Source of the DNA: Bradysia coprophila
Lineage: Eukaryota; Arthropoda; Insecta; Diptera; Sciaridae
Direction: 5' to 3'
Assembly (NCBI RefSeq): GCF_014529535.1
Contig: NW_023503373.1
Span: forward strand, 1,550,001-1,614,000
Length of the DNA: 64,000 bases
Below are positions 24,221-38,678 of this stretch, one piece after another. Every line of letters begins with the position of its first letter. Within the stretch, counting starts at the first letter, position 1. Below the pieces are notes generated by a model that saw only the letters and a program-made list of their open reading frames with translations, was not told where the DNA came from and did no database searches. Made by a program: the position numbers and the translations under genes.

Positions 24221-26360
24221 TTATTTTTACAGTACTAGTCCAAACAATTACAATAATTCAAGTTGAATGGCACATTGCAAAAAACTTAACCTTTTGCAAA
24301 GGTTTATGGAGGAATGTAGGTACAGTACGGGATTGGCCCTGCACCTACGGCAGATTTGGGCGACTCCAGAAGGCCTTTTTGCATTTTTATATGAAAAAAA
24401 GGCCAAAGGGCATTGTTTTAGCCATTTAGGCACTGAGGAGGTGAGGTTTGTACGTATATGTACAAGTATATTCGTCTTATTGTGATACACGAGTTCAACT
24501 GTTACAAGAACCGTAACTTCACTGTCGTAAAATTGTTACGCTAAATGATTATCTGTCTTGTGTGAGATGTAATCATTACTATTGACTGTAGTGAATAGCT
24601 TAAGAGTGTAGCTTTAAAATAACAACACAGGCATGTTAGGTAGATAGGCTACCTACCATGTCTCCTCGCCAGATTCGCCTACACTAGCTTTGGCTGCAAT
24701 TATCCATTGACACGAACGGACGATTTGAACTTTCAAGGACGGCAAGTGTATCACCATGGTGTTAATATACAATCTGTTACTTCTTTTGAACGAATTGTTT
24801 TATATTGATTGGAAAAATCCTTTACCTCGTTATTTTCAACCTAATTTTTGCTATTAAAGACTGCACTAGCCAGACCATATTTCTTATTCTTATTTTTACT
24901 GTTGATAACAAATGACCGAGCAAATGACATAGATTGACTTTTTGTGCTGCGTTGTAAATGCGTTATAGTTTAAATTTGTTCTAATGCTGAATAAACGGTA
25001 ATTAAGAATTTGAATTTCGGATAGTATACGGTTATAAAGGGTAAAAAAGTTGACCAGCCACATCGACAAAATCTATAAATAGTGGAGGTCGGTCGAGCCT
25101 CTGAAACATTACTGACAGTGCTTTGACTAAGTACTAGAAGACGCCATTGTACTTTAAAATCTCAAAATCGCTAACTCTAAGCTCATTGAACCTGGTAGCA
25201 GCCTTGTATAGAGTATAAATTCAAGCTTAACTAACTTCTGATTTAAAAAATGTAACTTTTATTCGATTGGCTAAACTCTTAACTCCTAATGATCGTTATG
25301 AGTTAAGAGTCATGACTAATTATTACCAATTTCCAATAAGAAATTTAGTTAGTAATAGAAGTTACAACTACACCATAATACTTCAAGTATTGTTAAGCAA
25401 TAAAACATTTACCGCAAACAAAACGATGAGAAATTTCTGTATAACAATCGTCCCACCACATTGATTTTCATTGGTTGCAAGAAACGTTGCTCTCTATATA
25501 CCTCGTTTTAACCAATCAGGTGATTTTAACCTTTGTATATGAATGTTGTGATTGGAAGTTTAGCATCAATAACAGTGTTTTTAAGTCGTTTTGCGGATAT
25601 AATAAACATGAATTATAGGGATGCAATTAATTAGCAACTGGTCACTTTTAAGAACTATGCAAATTAAGTAAAAAAACAACGTTATTAAGATTTTGTTTGA
25701 ATGATGTTCATGATGAGCCAACGACTAAAGGTATGTAAAGTCTCCATGCAACAAATTGAGAATTTTGTTTGAAACCGAATTTCATTAATTTGTATGTGAT
25801 TAACCTTGGTATTAATTACAATAAACAAATTGTGTTTGTTTTTTTTACAAACTACGTTTTAGCTTAATAGGGGTGGTTGTTGCTACAGGAAGAGATTCGA
25901 CTTGTCTTTTGGTGGGAGTTGTTTTGGTTTGTAATTGATTCCACAACAACAAGCTGCGTAGAGTGGGATTGTTTTTGTCATTATTTATTTCTAGTTATCA
26001 AACAAGATAAGCGAGTTTGATAATTGTGTGATAAAAACAACAAATTTTTTCAAAGTTTTGATTCAACGTTTTAAGCAGTTTTCGCTTTTTCGATGATGAT
26101 GTACTTTTCATCACTAGTGACAAAAAGTTATCTGGAAATCCTATTTGTCACAAGTAGCGAAAAGTACATCAATGTACCATTGAAATCATGCATGAAGAGG
26201 TGATGCATTTTGTGACGGAATTGCAAAAATGTCTTTCAGCGATCAAAAAAATGGGTCATTCCTTTTGAATGTAACGTTCTGTAGTTGGGATAATAGTTAT
26301 GGATAATAGTTATGGCACTGTGTTATAGGGGTGAGTTTATCGACTCTCTTTACTTTTATC
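24221..26360. other. Gene-poor region
   Basis: A segment near 24290-24430 has open frames on both strands with no recognisable domain. A short inverted pair around 26096-26172 (GATGTACTTTTC and its complement) suggests a degraded small palindromic element. I support no gene. Confidence 0.35.
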
Positions 26361-27128
26361 CTGGAGAGGGATTACGACATCAGTTCTCTTTTCTCTATTC
26401 AATCAAAACTCTACCGATTGAGAACGCTTCATATCTCATTGGAAGATGTCGCTGCAACAAAACCAATGTCATCAGAAAAATAATTAATTTTTTACTCGAC
26501 GGATTTTAGTCAAATAAAATGCCATCGTGTCGCACATATCGGTCCTATATCGGCTTGGCGATAAGAAGTCTTAATAAAGGATGTGATAAAACAGCAGTAA
26601 ACGTTATTTCCAAGGTAAATATATGGGCGAAAGGTAATATCATACATAACCTAATCAGATCTGCAGTGGCACGAAAGTTTGGTATAACTGCCATCTCTCC
26701 ACTTCTTAAAAAACACAAAATTGCTTAGAAACCTGGGCCATCTGTTTTGCGATAGGGACAACATTTTTGTGAAACACGAGTAAATCATAGTCAACCATTT
26801 GACAAAAAGGTGTCATTAGCATCGAACTATTGTGCTAGACCGCGCGTCTGAATGGCATTACCTCCGCCCATTACCTTGGTTTTTTCAAACTCTTATCCCC
26901 AAGCCGATATAGGACCAATTGAAAAACTGATTACTGTTCCAGTGCCTGAGATCATGTGATACACGATGGCATTTTATTTGATTAAAATCCGTTGAGCAAA
27001 AAATGAAATATTTTTCTGATGACATTGGTTTTGTTGCAGCGACATCTTTCAATGGGATGAATCGTTCTCTATCGGTAGAGTTTTGATTGAATAGAGAAAA
27101 GAGAACTTATGTCGTAATCCCTCTCCTG
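26361..27128. mobile_element. Fold-back element with arms of about 220 bp
   Basis: The ends are CTGGAGAGGGATTACGACAT on the left and the inverted CAGGAGAGGGATTACGACAT on the right. The match runs through TCTCTTTTCTCTATTCAATC, GACATTGGTTTTGTTGCAGC (right-arm orientation) and GGTCCTATATCGGCTTGG. About 300 bp of spacer separates the arms. The frames at 26312-26509 and 26519-26728 lie in arm or spacer and are not genes. Confidence 0.75.
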
Positions 27129-30100
27129 TTGAAAGCAAATCTAAAACTAGGTGGAACAAAAAAATTGTAGTACGTTAAGCACTAAATTTTTTTTAGGTAA
27201 ATTCGAGATCTGCTGAGTAAAAACTTCGGGTACTAGGTGGATGCTGTGCTCCAAAAAAAAAATGATGTACCGAAGATAACAGTATTTATTGATGAAGAAT
27301 AGTCGACTCATCCGTACATGACTTTGAGGTAATAGCTCGTTTTCACGCTTGCGACAATCTACCGAATGTATGTGAACTTTACATACATTGTTGGTTGAAA
27401 TTAATTTAAAGTTCCTAACACTGGCTTGTTTGTAAAAGTTACTAACCGTAGTAAAGAAACTTTGTAAAATTTTACGATCTCAGCTTTTTTTCTACTCGCT
27501 ACTTCTATGATTTAAATAGTTTTTTTACACTAAAGCCTACGAAAAAAGGCTCAGTCGGCTAATGAAGTAAAATATTTTGCAAATAACTTAGTTAGGCAAT
27601 AACCTTTGTGTGTTGCATGCTTTTTAGTTGAATTAAATTTCATTAAAACTTCCATATGATTATATTCACAAAAAAAACTCTTTTTAATTTAAGTTAAATC
27701 TTCATTACTTTAATCACTATTTTACTCTCCACTTAGCATTAATAAGTAATGCAGATTCTACTCCCATTTAAAAACCGTTCAACGTAAATTCACAATTACT
27801 TAGATTCGACATAAAACATACATCTGAATATAGACGGCAATTTTGCACGAAAATCTTTCAAAAACGAAATAAAAATAATTCATTCTGCCACTGATTTATT
27901 GGTGTTATAACTGCAGGCCAAAGTAAAAGTAGTAACAACCGTACATTAAAATTTGTTTGCTACCATAATGTTCAGCGTTCGGTGATTTTCTTATCTGCGC
28001 ATATAAAATTTATTAGGCTTCTCAGAGCAGAAAACAAAATTACGGTAGGCCGGATGAAATATATCAAAAACAATGTAATAATAAATTGAAGAATGGCCCC
28101 ATATAAATATAATGGAAATTAAGTCTTGTGGTGCTCTTATAGGTCTTTATTGCTTTTATACGTTTTTATAATAAAATGATCAAATGATTAAAACAAAAAC
28201 AAAATTATTTAAATGAAAGGTGTTCAATGATTGCGCGAATCCAGAGTATATTTTTTCTCTCGTAAGTATGGAGATAAGTTTTGGTCCATAATTATTGCAC
28301 GAATGCTGAAGGGATTTCAAATATTTCACCATATTCGTTAAAAGAATAAGAAAAATCCGTATACCAATATGACTTGGCAATTGTTTTAATTTAATTTTAA
28401 TAAACAGCCTATAATCAATGTGCACTGTTCGACAAAATTACACACCATCTCAAATGTACCTTTCTCTGTCTAGTCCATGCATACACTACACATGCACGCA
28501 GCTCAAATGGTATATCTCAATTTAAATTGCATGGGACTTATGGGTCAGACCTAATCGGTTCAGCAATCTTCGCGGTGAACGGTGAACTTTTTAACTGGCA
28601 TATTACTTAATGTTCAGTTAAAATAAAGCACAGAGTATCTTACGTGATATAATTTTAAAAACTTTTCTGGGCTTTTCAGTTACGATCATAATTTATTTCA
28701 GTCAAATTAATGATCACTTCGAAGGTTTTTAAAATTATACCAAATTGTGTTATACAAGCCAAGGAGGTGCAAATAGTTATTAAAGCTGTAACGTCTCGAT
28801 GTATAAATTGCAATTTATTTACTTGTAACTCTCATACACATTTTGCAAATTAGCCTCAATTTTGTGATGTGTTATTTATAGTGGACTCTGTAGATGCAAT
28901 ACTGTTTCGTTTACAGGTGGAGTATACTTATAATTGTAAGCCTATACGACTTGGACTTTGTAACATATTATTTTACATTTTAAACGATAATCAGCAAGAA
29001 GCAATAAAGTTAGCATGTTACATTGTCGACTTATTCGTACACAGCATTTTTTAGGGAACATCTTCAGTTTTAACGTTTTAATCAGGTAACTGTAAGGAGA
29101 AAATTAGTTTTATTTCAATTAAATTGACCAATTGACCACGAAAGAAAGCATTCGATTAAAACTCGAATCTTCGTTGCATTCAATGCCATGCGATCAAGTT
29201 AACATAATATGAAAAGACCTAATGAAATGTTTAAAGAAAAATGGCAAAATTTTCAGGAATGTAAATTGTTTTATTTCAAAAGATAATCAACCCTCATGTT
29301 GGTCTTAATCAATTTTTAATTTGAAGTGAAAGCAATTTATACTTTCATTTCCACTGCCAAAGTTCGATATATTTATATGCGTTAATCCATCACAGAGAGT
29401 CTCGACACCATGCGCAGCATTAAGTGTTTTTCTTTAAACAACTTTTTTTTGGCTTCAGTCACACACACTTTGGTATTTAATTTCGCAATTGCTGGTTTAT
29501 TTATTTACCTATTTAAATATAAATCATTTAATTTAATCGTTGTATAAATTCACTTGAATTATTTCGTTGTTTTTGATTATTATGGATCGTGAAAGTCACC
29601 TTGATTCATGCTAATTATAAATTGATTATTTTTTTGTAATTATTTTTACTTTTTATTTATTGTATTTGGGTCGGTTTAACAGTTGGTTTAATGAAGAGAA
29701 AAAATCACAGATTCAGTAGGAAGCAGGTGCCGCATTTTTACCAATGTTACTTAACCATTCTCTTTAAATTTTTAATTACAATCAGTGCAAAAACGTCTTA
29801 ACACTTCCAGTGTTTATTACTGGATGTAGAAACACCAGAACAACAATACCGACTTCATCATTCCATCAATTCGAAGAAAAATTTATATTTTGAAGTCGAA
29901 AAACTTTGACTATGACTTCTCACATTCAGTACCAGTTCGGAACTAAATTCAATATCCCATAAACCACCCCTATATATTCAATGTAATGCCTTCCTATAGA
30001 CTTCAATCTACATGACAATTATTTCACCGCGACATTCCCAAGAGTACCCATCACATCAAAATCTAACGTTTTAACAACACTCATTGACTGTATCGTTACA

Positions 30101-31984
30101 CCCCATAAATAAATTGAGCATCACCCCTGCGCAATGGAAATTCTCACGATTCGGTTCCGACTTTGAAGGGGTCTGTGTATTTCTGTTGTAGCAAACAGCG
30201 CGTGCTATGAATTCGCGAACAGATGGTTGTAGTTGAATGTTATTTGGGGTTGATTAACGTGTGACTTTCGTTGATGTCTTCCTTACGCTATAACAGGAAC
30301 TATAAATTGTAACATCTGCCTGAAACTTTTCGGTTGGCTTATTATAGTCATAGTACTTATAATTCGTAGTTATATGTGAACGGTGTAACTTTCAATGACA
30401 AAGTGAATGTTGTCGCATGTTCGCACGGTTTCAGGAAAGATATAAAAGTTCTACGAAAGACGGAAAAAAACTCTAAAATGTTCAAGATGACATGACAGTA
30501 CTGCCCGTATTGCTGTTTTTATACAAACCTAATTGTCGAATGATATATTCATTCATGCTAATTCATACCTACAAAAACAAAAGAGTGGATAAACGTACTT
30601 CTACTTAAGTGAATAATATGCGCGAACGACATGCATGTAAATTGCTCTTTATGTTTTATTTACGTGAGTGCTACAATCTAACATGAATGCTAATAAACAG
30701 CAAACACACACTCAACCTCAACTCAACAATGTATAACGCAATACAATACAACAAATTTATAACAACTGTTATAGAGTAGAATATTATTATTATGTGTGCT
30801 GGCATTTAAAGTAAAATAAACGAAGCACAAACAATTAACACGCGTGAGAATTTAGAAACGAAAGCATTCCCAAAACAATCGCTCTACTAGTGCTATCACA
30901 AAAAACATTACCACACGACACACATGATGTAAATTAAACATTTAAATAGTTGCGGCCAAAATGGGAGATAGGAATATCCATCACAGCCTCAAGTGACCAT
31001 GGTTATTGAATTTAAAATAAATTCATAATAAGTCATTTATATTGTTAGAACGACATGCCTGGTTAGTAATTGATAGTTAGTTAGTAGCAGAGTTAAAGAT
31101 TTAATATATTCAAAGCAGTGCTTGAAGCACAATACAGTCTTTGAGTCACTAGTCGTAATGCCAACCGACTGGCTCCCATGTTCACTTAATAAAAATATCA
31201 ATCCACGAGCGCGACAAAATCGTCCGAGAAAATGTTGAACTTTAAATATGTTTATGAATTTCGAATGAAACGGGTGCACCCATATGTATGTACGCTAATT
31301 GTTTGTTTCACTTAAAGAAGGTAAATTATAATGTGGATTGCATTTAAGTATGTGCAAATTGAAATTAAAATACAGTGAATGTCCATATCAAAAATGGGTA
31401 TTATATTTCACGATGGAATGATAATAAACATAATACCACAGGAAGTATTAAGTATAGCGATAAAGTGCTTAACAGAAAGATATAGAAGAAAATTGTATAG
31501 ATGCCATCTATTAGATGGTGTTTTGCAGCTTGTAATACCTCACATTCGGACAATCGATGGTGACATCCAATCCATGTTTTTCACCTAAATTTTCACAGAC
31601 GGCAAGCTTAATAGCAGTAGTAAGGTACTAATCTGTTGCTTCTTCTGATGTAACCTTTAACACAAATCTTGTACTTCATTTGTTTTAACATACAATCCAT
31701 TATATAAGATATACATTAGCCAGATAGTAATGATTCATGACGACACACGTTGTCGATAGCAGATGACATACCGGACAGTAAAGGTGACTTGTGTTGCTAT
31801 TAGTCTTTACAATAGAGTTTTATTTTGCGACCCATTAAATTTGAAGGTTGATCCGAAGTGCCTTCTTAAAAGGTCAGATAACGGTCTGTTGCGTTACAAT
31901 TTTTAAGACTGAAAACTCTAGTTTCAAGAAAAAATCATAGTTTCAGGCATTAGACTGATCCTTCATCTATTGCCTCAAAGTGTT
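27129..31984. other. Gene-poor AT-rich region
   Basis: I see no coding exon, RNA gene or clear repeat. It may be cis-regulatory or intergenic DNA between the 13 kb and 38 kb genes. Confidence 0.35.
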
Positions 31985-32502
31985 AATTTGATCTGAGGTA
32001 ACAGGTCATACAGAACTGTTGCAATTGACGGAGGTCTGCATTTTCAAACCCATATTCTACCCGATCTCCGCTATCAATTTTTTTTTTCACCAATAACGGA
32101 TTTGTTCCATAGTTTTTTACGCTCCAGAAAGTTAAGCCAGCCCTTATGGGCACATTTTTTTGAATTCTAACTTTAGACCCTCGTCTCCGCTATCAAAATT
32201 TTTTTCTTCGCCAACAACGGATTTGTTCCACAGTTTTTCCGGCTCTTTCCATCCCCGAAAGTTTTGGATGTCCTCCCACATAACTCGGCGGTTCGCTGAT
32301 GGTAGATTTTCAGAAACTGTAAAATCGTCTATCAGCGGACGCCTGAGTTTCTATGGTGAACGAATAAAACTTGCTGGAGACGATAGAGCGTACGTGAAAA
32401 ACTATGGAACAAACCGTTATTGGCGGAGAAAATATGGGTTTGAAAATGCAGACCTCCGCCAGTTGCTACAGTTTTGTATGACCAGTTACCTCAGATCAAA
32501 TT
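31985..32502. mobile_element. Long-TIR MITE, about 518 bp
   Basis: The inverted ends share AATTTGATCTGAGGTAAC, GGTCATACA, ACTGT, GGAGGTCTGCATTTTC and AAACCCATATT, then AATAACGG and TTTGTTCCATAGTTTTT. Together they span about 130 bp per arm with small indels. The 115-codon frame at 32160-32507 is simply the right arm read through and is not a gene. Confidence 0.8.
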
Positions 32503-35500
32503 TTTAACAAAGTGAATTAAACGTCATTATTATAAACACCCCCTTTAAGCCCAGCTCTATTGTCCAGAGGTTATCAGCATAAAAGTACTTTCTGCGTATT
32601 AAGTCCTGGTTTTGCACCATCAGCAGAAAAGCCAGTTCAATAAACCTCTGTTAAATGAACTCATTCGCCACAATTTGTAACCACGAATCAATTGAACCAC
32701 AAAACACCATAATGTGAATCACAAAATTCATAAATTAAATGTAAACCGATCATTTAGTCGCATTACGGATGGCATGACTGACTATTTTGTACGTTCACCT
32801 TTCTGTATTGCGCTTAATTAAATATTATTTACAGAAAAAAAAATAGGAGCATTGTAACCACCGTCTCAAGAAACTGTCAGAGAAACGTGCATTGGAAATG
32901 TGATCTAATTAAAAATTCTAATTAAAATATGCAAAGTGGAATTTTATGTGAAATATAAAATGTGACATTACAAGAGTTTGATGTCCTTTCTGTATCTATT
33001 GCTATTTCGAAATGTCGCACAGGTGTCACTCACACGAAATTAACTGACGTGTCGTGTCGATGGCTTTACATTTTGCGAAGGAATATATACTTTCTGTGGA
33101 GAGATATTACTAACTTGAATTAAATCATGACTATGCTAGACTCTCCAGACTCACAACTATTATAGAAGGAGTGCCTGCGAGGAGTACAGGCGTTAAATAC
33201 ATAAATCATTATTTTTGTAAATGTTGGTTTCATAGTTGCTTTACACGGTGGCGACATCATTATTCGTCTGAATGGTAGAAGCCTCTACATTTGATTTAGT
33301 TTTGCAGACATCAGTTGCATAGAGGCGAATGCATTTTAACGTATTAAATTCCAAGTTTTGTAACACAACATCAAAACGCTTCATATTTCCATTGTAAATT
33401 CATACATTGCTTCTACAAGTTTTTGCTGTAGTCGCATTAATTTAATCGGTTTTATTCAAACCTCGTCATAAATATTCACGTTTTATATATCAACGCATAC
33501 AAGACATTGCACAACAGATAATTAATTCAACAAATGATCTGTACGTCCAGTTCCACATAGCAAATAAAAGTTTATTATTTCAATCTGTTAAAGTAACATT
33601 CAATGCATCTCTCGACTTTATACATACATATAACCGATATATATGTATATTGTACACATGAGAATCACTTTTTTTCATTATAAATAAACAAATTGCCGAG
33701 TTTTCATCTCCTTTACTTCTTGATACACATAAACACGTCCTATATTATATCGCCAGAAGACCGTCTCTTTGCCAATATTACAATATTACTTGTTATGTTA
33801 CGCTTAACGGACACCTGTCGCACGATTCCCACGATTCGAAAAGCCAATAATACCGGATGTGACGTCATGACATTTTAAGTACGCACATACCACGTACAGT
33901 TTAGTGGTATAATGACACATTGATTTTAATGGTCAATGCTTTGTGCTGTTTGTGATGTTGTTTTTATTGTATAGAATGAGGTTGTTATTATATTGAAAGA
34001 GAGAAGAGACAAGAAAAAAAAGCACCTAAAGTTGTTTTACGATGATCAAGGAGTTGGAAAACAACCGAAGTTCAAAATATATAATGTTACGTCCAGCGAT
34101 GTGTAATGAATAATCGATCATTCATTGATTATGGATGATTGATTCTTATTGATGAAGAGACTTTTTTATTCCACTCAAAACTTATGAATGAAAAATTCAA
34201 TTTTATTCGAAAACCAATTTGTTTCGATTCGATGCTTTTTTTATCTTAAAGATCCGATGTGATTCACTAGAAATCGTGGAATGAAATAATGACAGAAAGT
34301 AAAAAAAAAAATTATGGAGGACGTCCGTCGAACTTTGGTGGTTCCACTTATCCCATGAAAGTGTACACAAGTTATAAATCTATCCAATTTAACGATGAAA
34401 GATAAAAAATATTCTGCTATTGTCGAGTGTACACTTATTTAAGTATCTGTGTTGAAGGAATCTATTTTAGGCAATTTCGTTGTACATGCGAAATTGCCTA
34501 AAATCATCCATCACAAACGGTACACAACTTTTCTTGTCATATTTATTGCAATATAATGACTAAATCTATTACTTCGTTTGTTCAGACTTGGTTTCTACAA
34601 GGCTAATATTTTGAAAACGAATACATTTGTAATGATATAAACAAACTAGAACTTCCTATACTTCTTCTGTTCAATGTATAGACTAGTGTTTGACAAAAAA
34701 ATCTTTCATTTTACTTGTTAAAACATACATTTTGCGATATGAAACGGTGATAGCTAGATACCTGTTGCTTATTTTTGTCATAGTCGTCGATAACAGATGC
34801 CGTTTCTAAAAGGTTCCAGTTTTTTTTTATCGATTCGGCGATAGATTTTCCCTTTACTCTTCCCTTGTTTTACCATTTTTTCTATGACCTACTTGTACAC
34901 ACGATGCAATCTAGTCTTGGAATGTACTTCAACGATAATTGATTTATTTCGAAGTCATGAAAGCAGGACAAGTTCAATTATTTTGTACTTTATAGTGAGC
35001 ATTAAACTTTGTTTTTTCTCCGATCACAATTTATGTAAGGCGGTCATTCTCTGTATAATTAAAATTAATGCACACAGACGTGCATAACGCATGCGTATTA
35101 AGTTAGAATTAAGATGATGACATGAACATCCAGTTAAAGAGATTCAAAATCTAAAATAAGTGACGCTCTTAAAACCAGATTTATTAAGAAATGTGTGATG
35201 TGATGTGATATTGTGATAAGACCGAGGCAATTTTATAACTTTGTTGTTGTTGTTATTGAACAAAATTATACGGTTTGAGATTGAATCGATAAAATTACGA
35301 CTTAAAATTTTATAGGCTGTATAACCGAAGGGTATATAGGATTTTCATTGGCGACATACACGTACATGAATGGCGAAATGATAAATTTACGATGAAAAGG
35401 AAATGTTTTATTTACTTATGTACACGGCCACCACAAATTGAAATAAATGACATAAAAACTGGATTGTGTTACATCCTTCAATTATAATCATTGTGCCATT

Positions 35501-37670
35501 AACATGTCCAGCAAACAATGTTATAGAGTGACTCTGTTTATATCAAGCATAATTTATGTAAATTTTGTGTCATAAATGATACAATATGACACATATTTCT
35601 CCTTTTATTTATTCTCTTTTTTTTAATGGAACGGCAAATCAGCTCGGATAAAGAGATAAAGAAAATCAAGTCGTATGTGATGTTTTTATGCATCAACTAG
35701 AAAGTATTTTCTATGTAACATTTCACCCCCACACGACTAGTTTGTGATACAAAACATTTCGTTTACAGTGAAAAAACGTCTTTATGAAAAATGGTGTCTG
35801 CCTTCATTATAATACAAGACATATCGATAGACGTTATGAATAATCAAGTCTCTATCAAAAATAAACGAGCGTAATGACGAATTCCACTATCCCTCTTCCA
35901 TTTATATAGAGATACCCATAACAAAAGTACTGTAATGTCTCATCATAACGAAGACTATATCATAAGGGTTCGGAAAAAAAAAAATCAACAAAAATAAATT
36001 GAAATAGCTCAACCCGAAATCATAACAAAAAAAAAACTGTGTAAAAAATCCGATTCATTTGGAATAATGCGTGCGTGTGTTGTATACACATAGATATGGG
36101 TTACTGTAAAGGCATCCCATATTATTGTATAGCATTAAAGTACCAGTTGTTCGTTTTTTGTGTTAAGAAATTCAACAACACAAAAAAAATGCTTTTTGTG
36201 CAAAGGGGAAAAGTGTGGGAACTTACTTCGGACGTCTTCTCACGACGAGCCGTACGTATAGGGGGACAATAGTGCATGTGCATGCATAACAGAGATATAT
36301 AAATAAAAATGTGTATACGAATTAGGGAACAACAACAACTCTATGAAAAACGATTTTTGAGGGAAAGGTAAAATGTGGATGCATTATAAAAATGTATACA
36401 TATACGGTTATCCGCGTGGCCGACTTGATGCCAGCAGATGGTAGGCATTATGATATGATGACTGTTGATATGGTAAGTTTGAATGAGTTGACCACGAACA
36501 GTGCAATTGATGCAATTTATGCTACTTGTACGATGATTTGGGTCTTATGATAGAATTGCGTTTTAACCGTTCCGACAAGCACATCACCGGTTTAATTAAT
36601 TGTCTGTTGCCGTTGCGTACCGATATGTTTCTGATTTGGTAGTTGCTTGTGGTTTGTATTTACAAAACAAGAACTAGACTTTTACTCTCTTTTTTGTTAG
36701 GTATACGCACACGCACCTAGATACGAAATAATGAAACCCAAGAATCTAGGGTTTCATTTGCTTAACACAATTTTAAGATTGAAAATGTAAGCCTTAGCAA
36801 CTACCAAATCAGGAAGCGCCCTACGAAAATGTCGATTCCTAATATTTCCTAATTATTGCGCCAATTTAATTGGATGATTCGTCATCACTCGTTCCAAAAT
36901 AAAAACAACAACAGTCACTGGTCGATCGGGCGAATTCGATTTTAAATAACAAACCAATAAATTTATGGCATCCCGTTCATATGTGTCATTGGTAAAATAT
37001 TTTTAAAACAAACAAATTTTTCAAAATATTTATAAAAGCAAAACATTATCCACAACATAAATAAACGGAAAAGTCTCCTAGCGTACTACTCATATAGTGG
37101 CGTATGTGTATAATCAAATACGTTGCTGGTTGTATATTTTACTAAATAATTAAACCAAAAGTCCGTTTCTTATAACATATTGGACGATTTCATTCATCAA
37201 CTGAAAATATCCCGCCAATAATCTCTTGACCGCATAACGTAAATAAAAACGCGCGGTTTAATCAATTTTAATTTATTATGTTTTTCATGAATGAGCCTGT
37301 TTTTCTTACTTCTTTTTCGTTCCCTTTGTCTTTCATTCATGTGCATTGTTATTTTGCAAAAAGCCCATATCGTGAGAGAGTGTTAAAAACATTAAAATCA
37401 GAAACTTTACATTAAAACAACGCATTCGGCTCAGCCGTTGTATTAATGGTTATTTTTCAGTAGCACATGAATTCGTATCAATGCTTGCTCTTTAACATAT
37501 CTTATATTATACCATCAATAGTGCTATAATCACACACGCGACCGATTCATTGAGTAATGTTTTATTACTGGGAGGAGCTACAATTCCAAAGAGAGAATAT
37601 TTACATGAACGTAAACCAATAGTGAACATAGGTGGGGGAATTTTCTACTCACCGGGAAGGAAATTACTCG
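32503..37670. promoter_or_regulatory. Upstream region of the E(spl)-type gene, with a Su(H)-type site
   Basis: There are no coding exons. TGTGGGAAC at 36214-36222 is a perfect Su(H)/CSL consensus about 1.5 kb upstream of the bHLH gene. CACGCG at 37535-37540, about 170 bp before the predicted start site, fits the class C site bound by Hes/E(spl) repressors and so could mediate autorepression. A 15-bp-stem hairpin lies at 34466-34504 (TTTTAGGCAATTTCG and its complement). The regulatory roles are inferred. Confidence 0.4.
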
Positions 37671-37676
37671 TAAACT

Positions 37677-37715
37677 TATAAATAAGAGCATGCGCCCTGT
37701 TCTGTACTCACTTGT
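37677..37715 (+). promoter_or_regulatory. Core promoter of the bHLH-Orange gene
   Basis: TATAAATA at 37677-37684 is followed about 30 bp later by TACTCACTTG, a possible initiator near 37708. This leaves a 5' UTR of about 130 nt before the ATG at 37841. Confidence 0.55.
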
Positions 37716-37840
37716 GAAATAGCGTTACAGTTGTAAACAGCAGTGTTAAGGAATTTTTCTTGTGTTTTGATATCTCGTTGGATTGTTGTTGTTCTTTTAT
37801 TTTTATTCACGGGATTTGTTTTTATGAAAAAAGTTTTCCA

Positions 37841-38678
37841 ATGAAAATGGCACCGAATCATGGTTTTGTTTTAACTGATGCGAGCGGGGAACCAGTGTCC
37901 AGAACATATCAATATAGAAAGGTGATGAAACCTATGTTGGAACGAAAAAGACGAGCCCGGATTAATCGTTGTTTGGATGAACTGAAGGAACTTATGACGG
38001 GTGCTTTGCAAACGGTAAGTTTGTTTAAAAATTTTCCGGTTTTTTATTCCATTTGCATTGAGAAAAGAATGAAAACTTTGGTTTGGAGACAATTGGCTAA
38101 TAAAGTTATTTAATTTTGTGTTACAGGAAGGAGAAAATGTGTCGAAACTTGAAAAGGCTGACATCCTCGAGTTGACTGTTCGCCATCTACACAATTTGAG
38201 ACGCCAAAATCAGATTTCAACTCGCAACGAACAATCATTTGCTGATCGATTCAAAGCCGGCTTCAGACATTGCGCAACCGAAGTGACAACCTTCTTAGAC
38301 AATACAGACCGACATACCAGTGTTCATGTCATAAAACATTTAAACGGATGCATCAAGCGACTCGACGTCCATCCACAACTAGCCCAACCACCGATGATGC
38401 CAGTGCAACCATTGTCATCGCATCAACCTTCAAAACAATTACCGCATTCGATCAATAAGTCTACACCGCCACCATATCCACCACAGAATGGACTTTGGCA
38501 TAGACCGGAAAGACCAATTAGTGCATCAGCCCCACAACAACACAAAGTTCAATATTTTGCTGGCGAACCACAACAAATGCGATACTACGACGACGAAATG
38601 AATCGTATCAACGCAAATACACCGCCAATGTCGCCGCCAATTGATGTTGATGATATGCCAGTTTGGCGACCATGGTGA
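37841..38678 (+). CDS. E(spl): E(spl)/Hes-type bHLH-Orange transcriptional repressor
   Basis: Exon 1 is 37841-38014 (58 codons). A 112-bp intron (38015-38126, GTAAGT...TTACAG, phase 0) interrupts the loop of the bHLH. Exon 2 is 38127-38678. The product is 241 aa. The basic region [13 protein letters not shown] has the family-defining proline. Helix 2 reads [13 protein letters not shown]. An Orange domain follows (about residues 98-140, [16 protein letters not shown]...VIKHLNGCI), then a Pro/Gln-rich linker and a C-terminal WRPW that recruits Groucho. The protein would bind N-box or class C sites and repress proneural genes downstream of Notch. The ATG at 37841 was chosen because the frame upstream of it is non-conserved in character; the ATG at 37847 is also possible. 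The intron inside the bHLH differs from the intronless Drosophila E(spl)-C bHLH genes. Which paralogue this matches cannot be decided by eye. Confidence 0.95.

Noticed and set aside
24178..24490. Three overlapping frames on both strands downstream of the SINE-like copy
   Set aside because: Overlap on both strands without any domain suggests chance or repeat-derived frames.
32160..32507. 115-codon plus-strand frame
   Set aside because: It lies wholly within the long-TIR MITE and reads its inverted arms; no domain or codon signal.
34466..34504. microRNA precursor
   Set aside because: Stem of only 15 bp and loop of 9; too short for a typical insect pre-miRNA.
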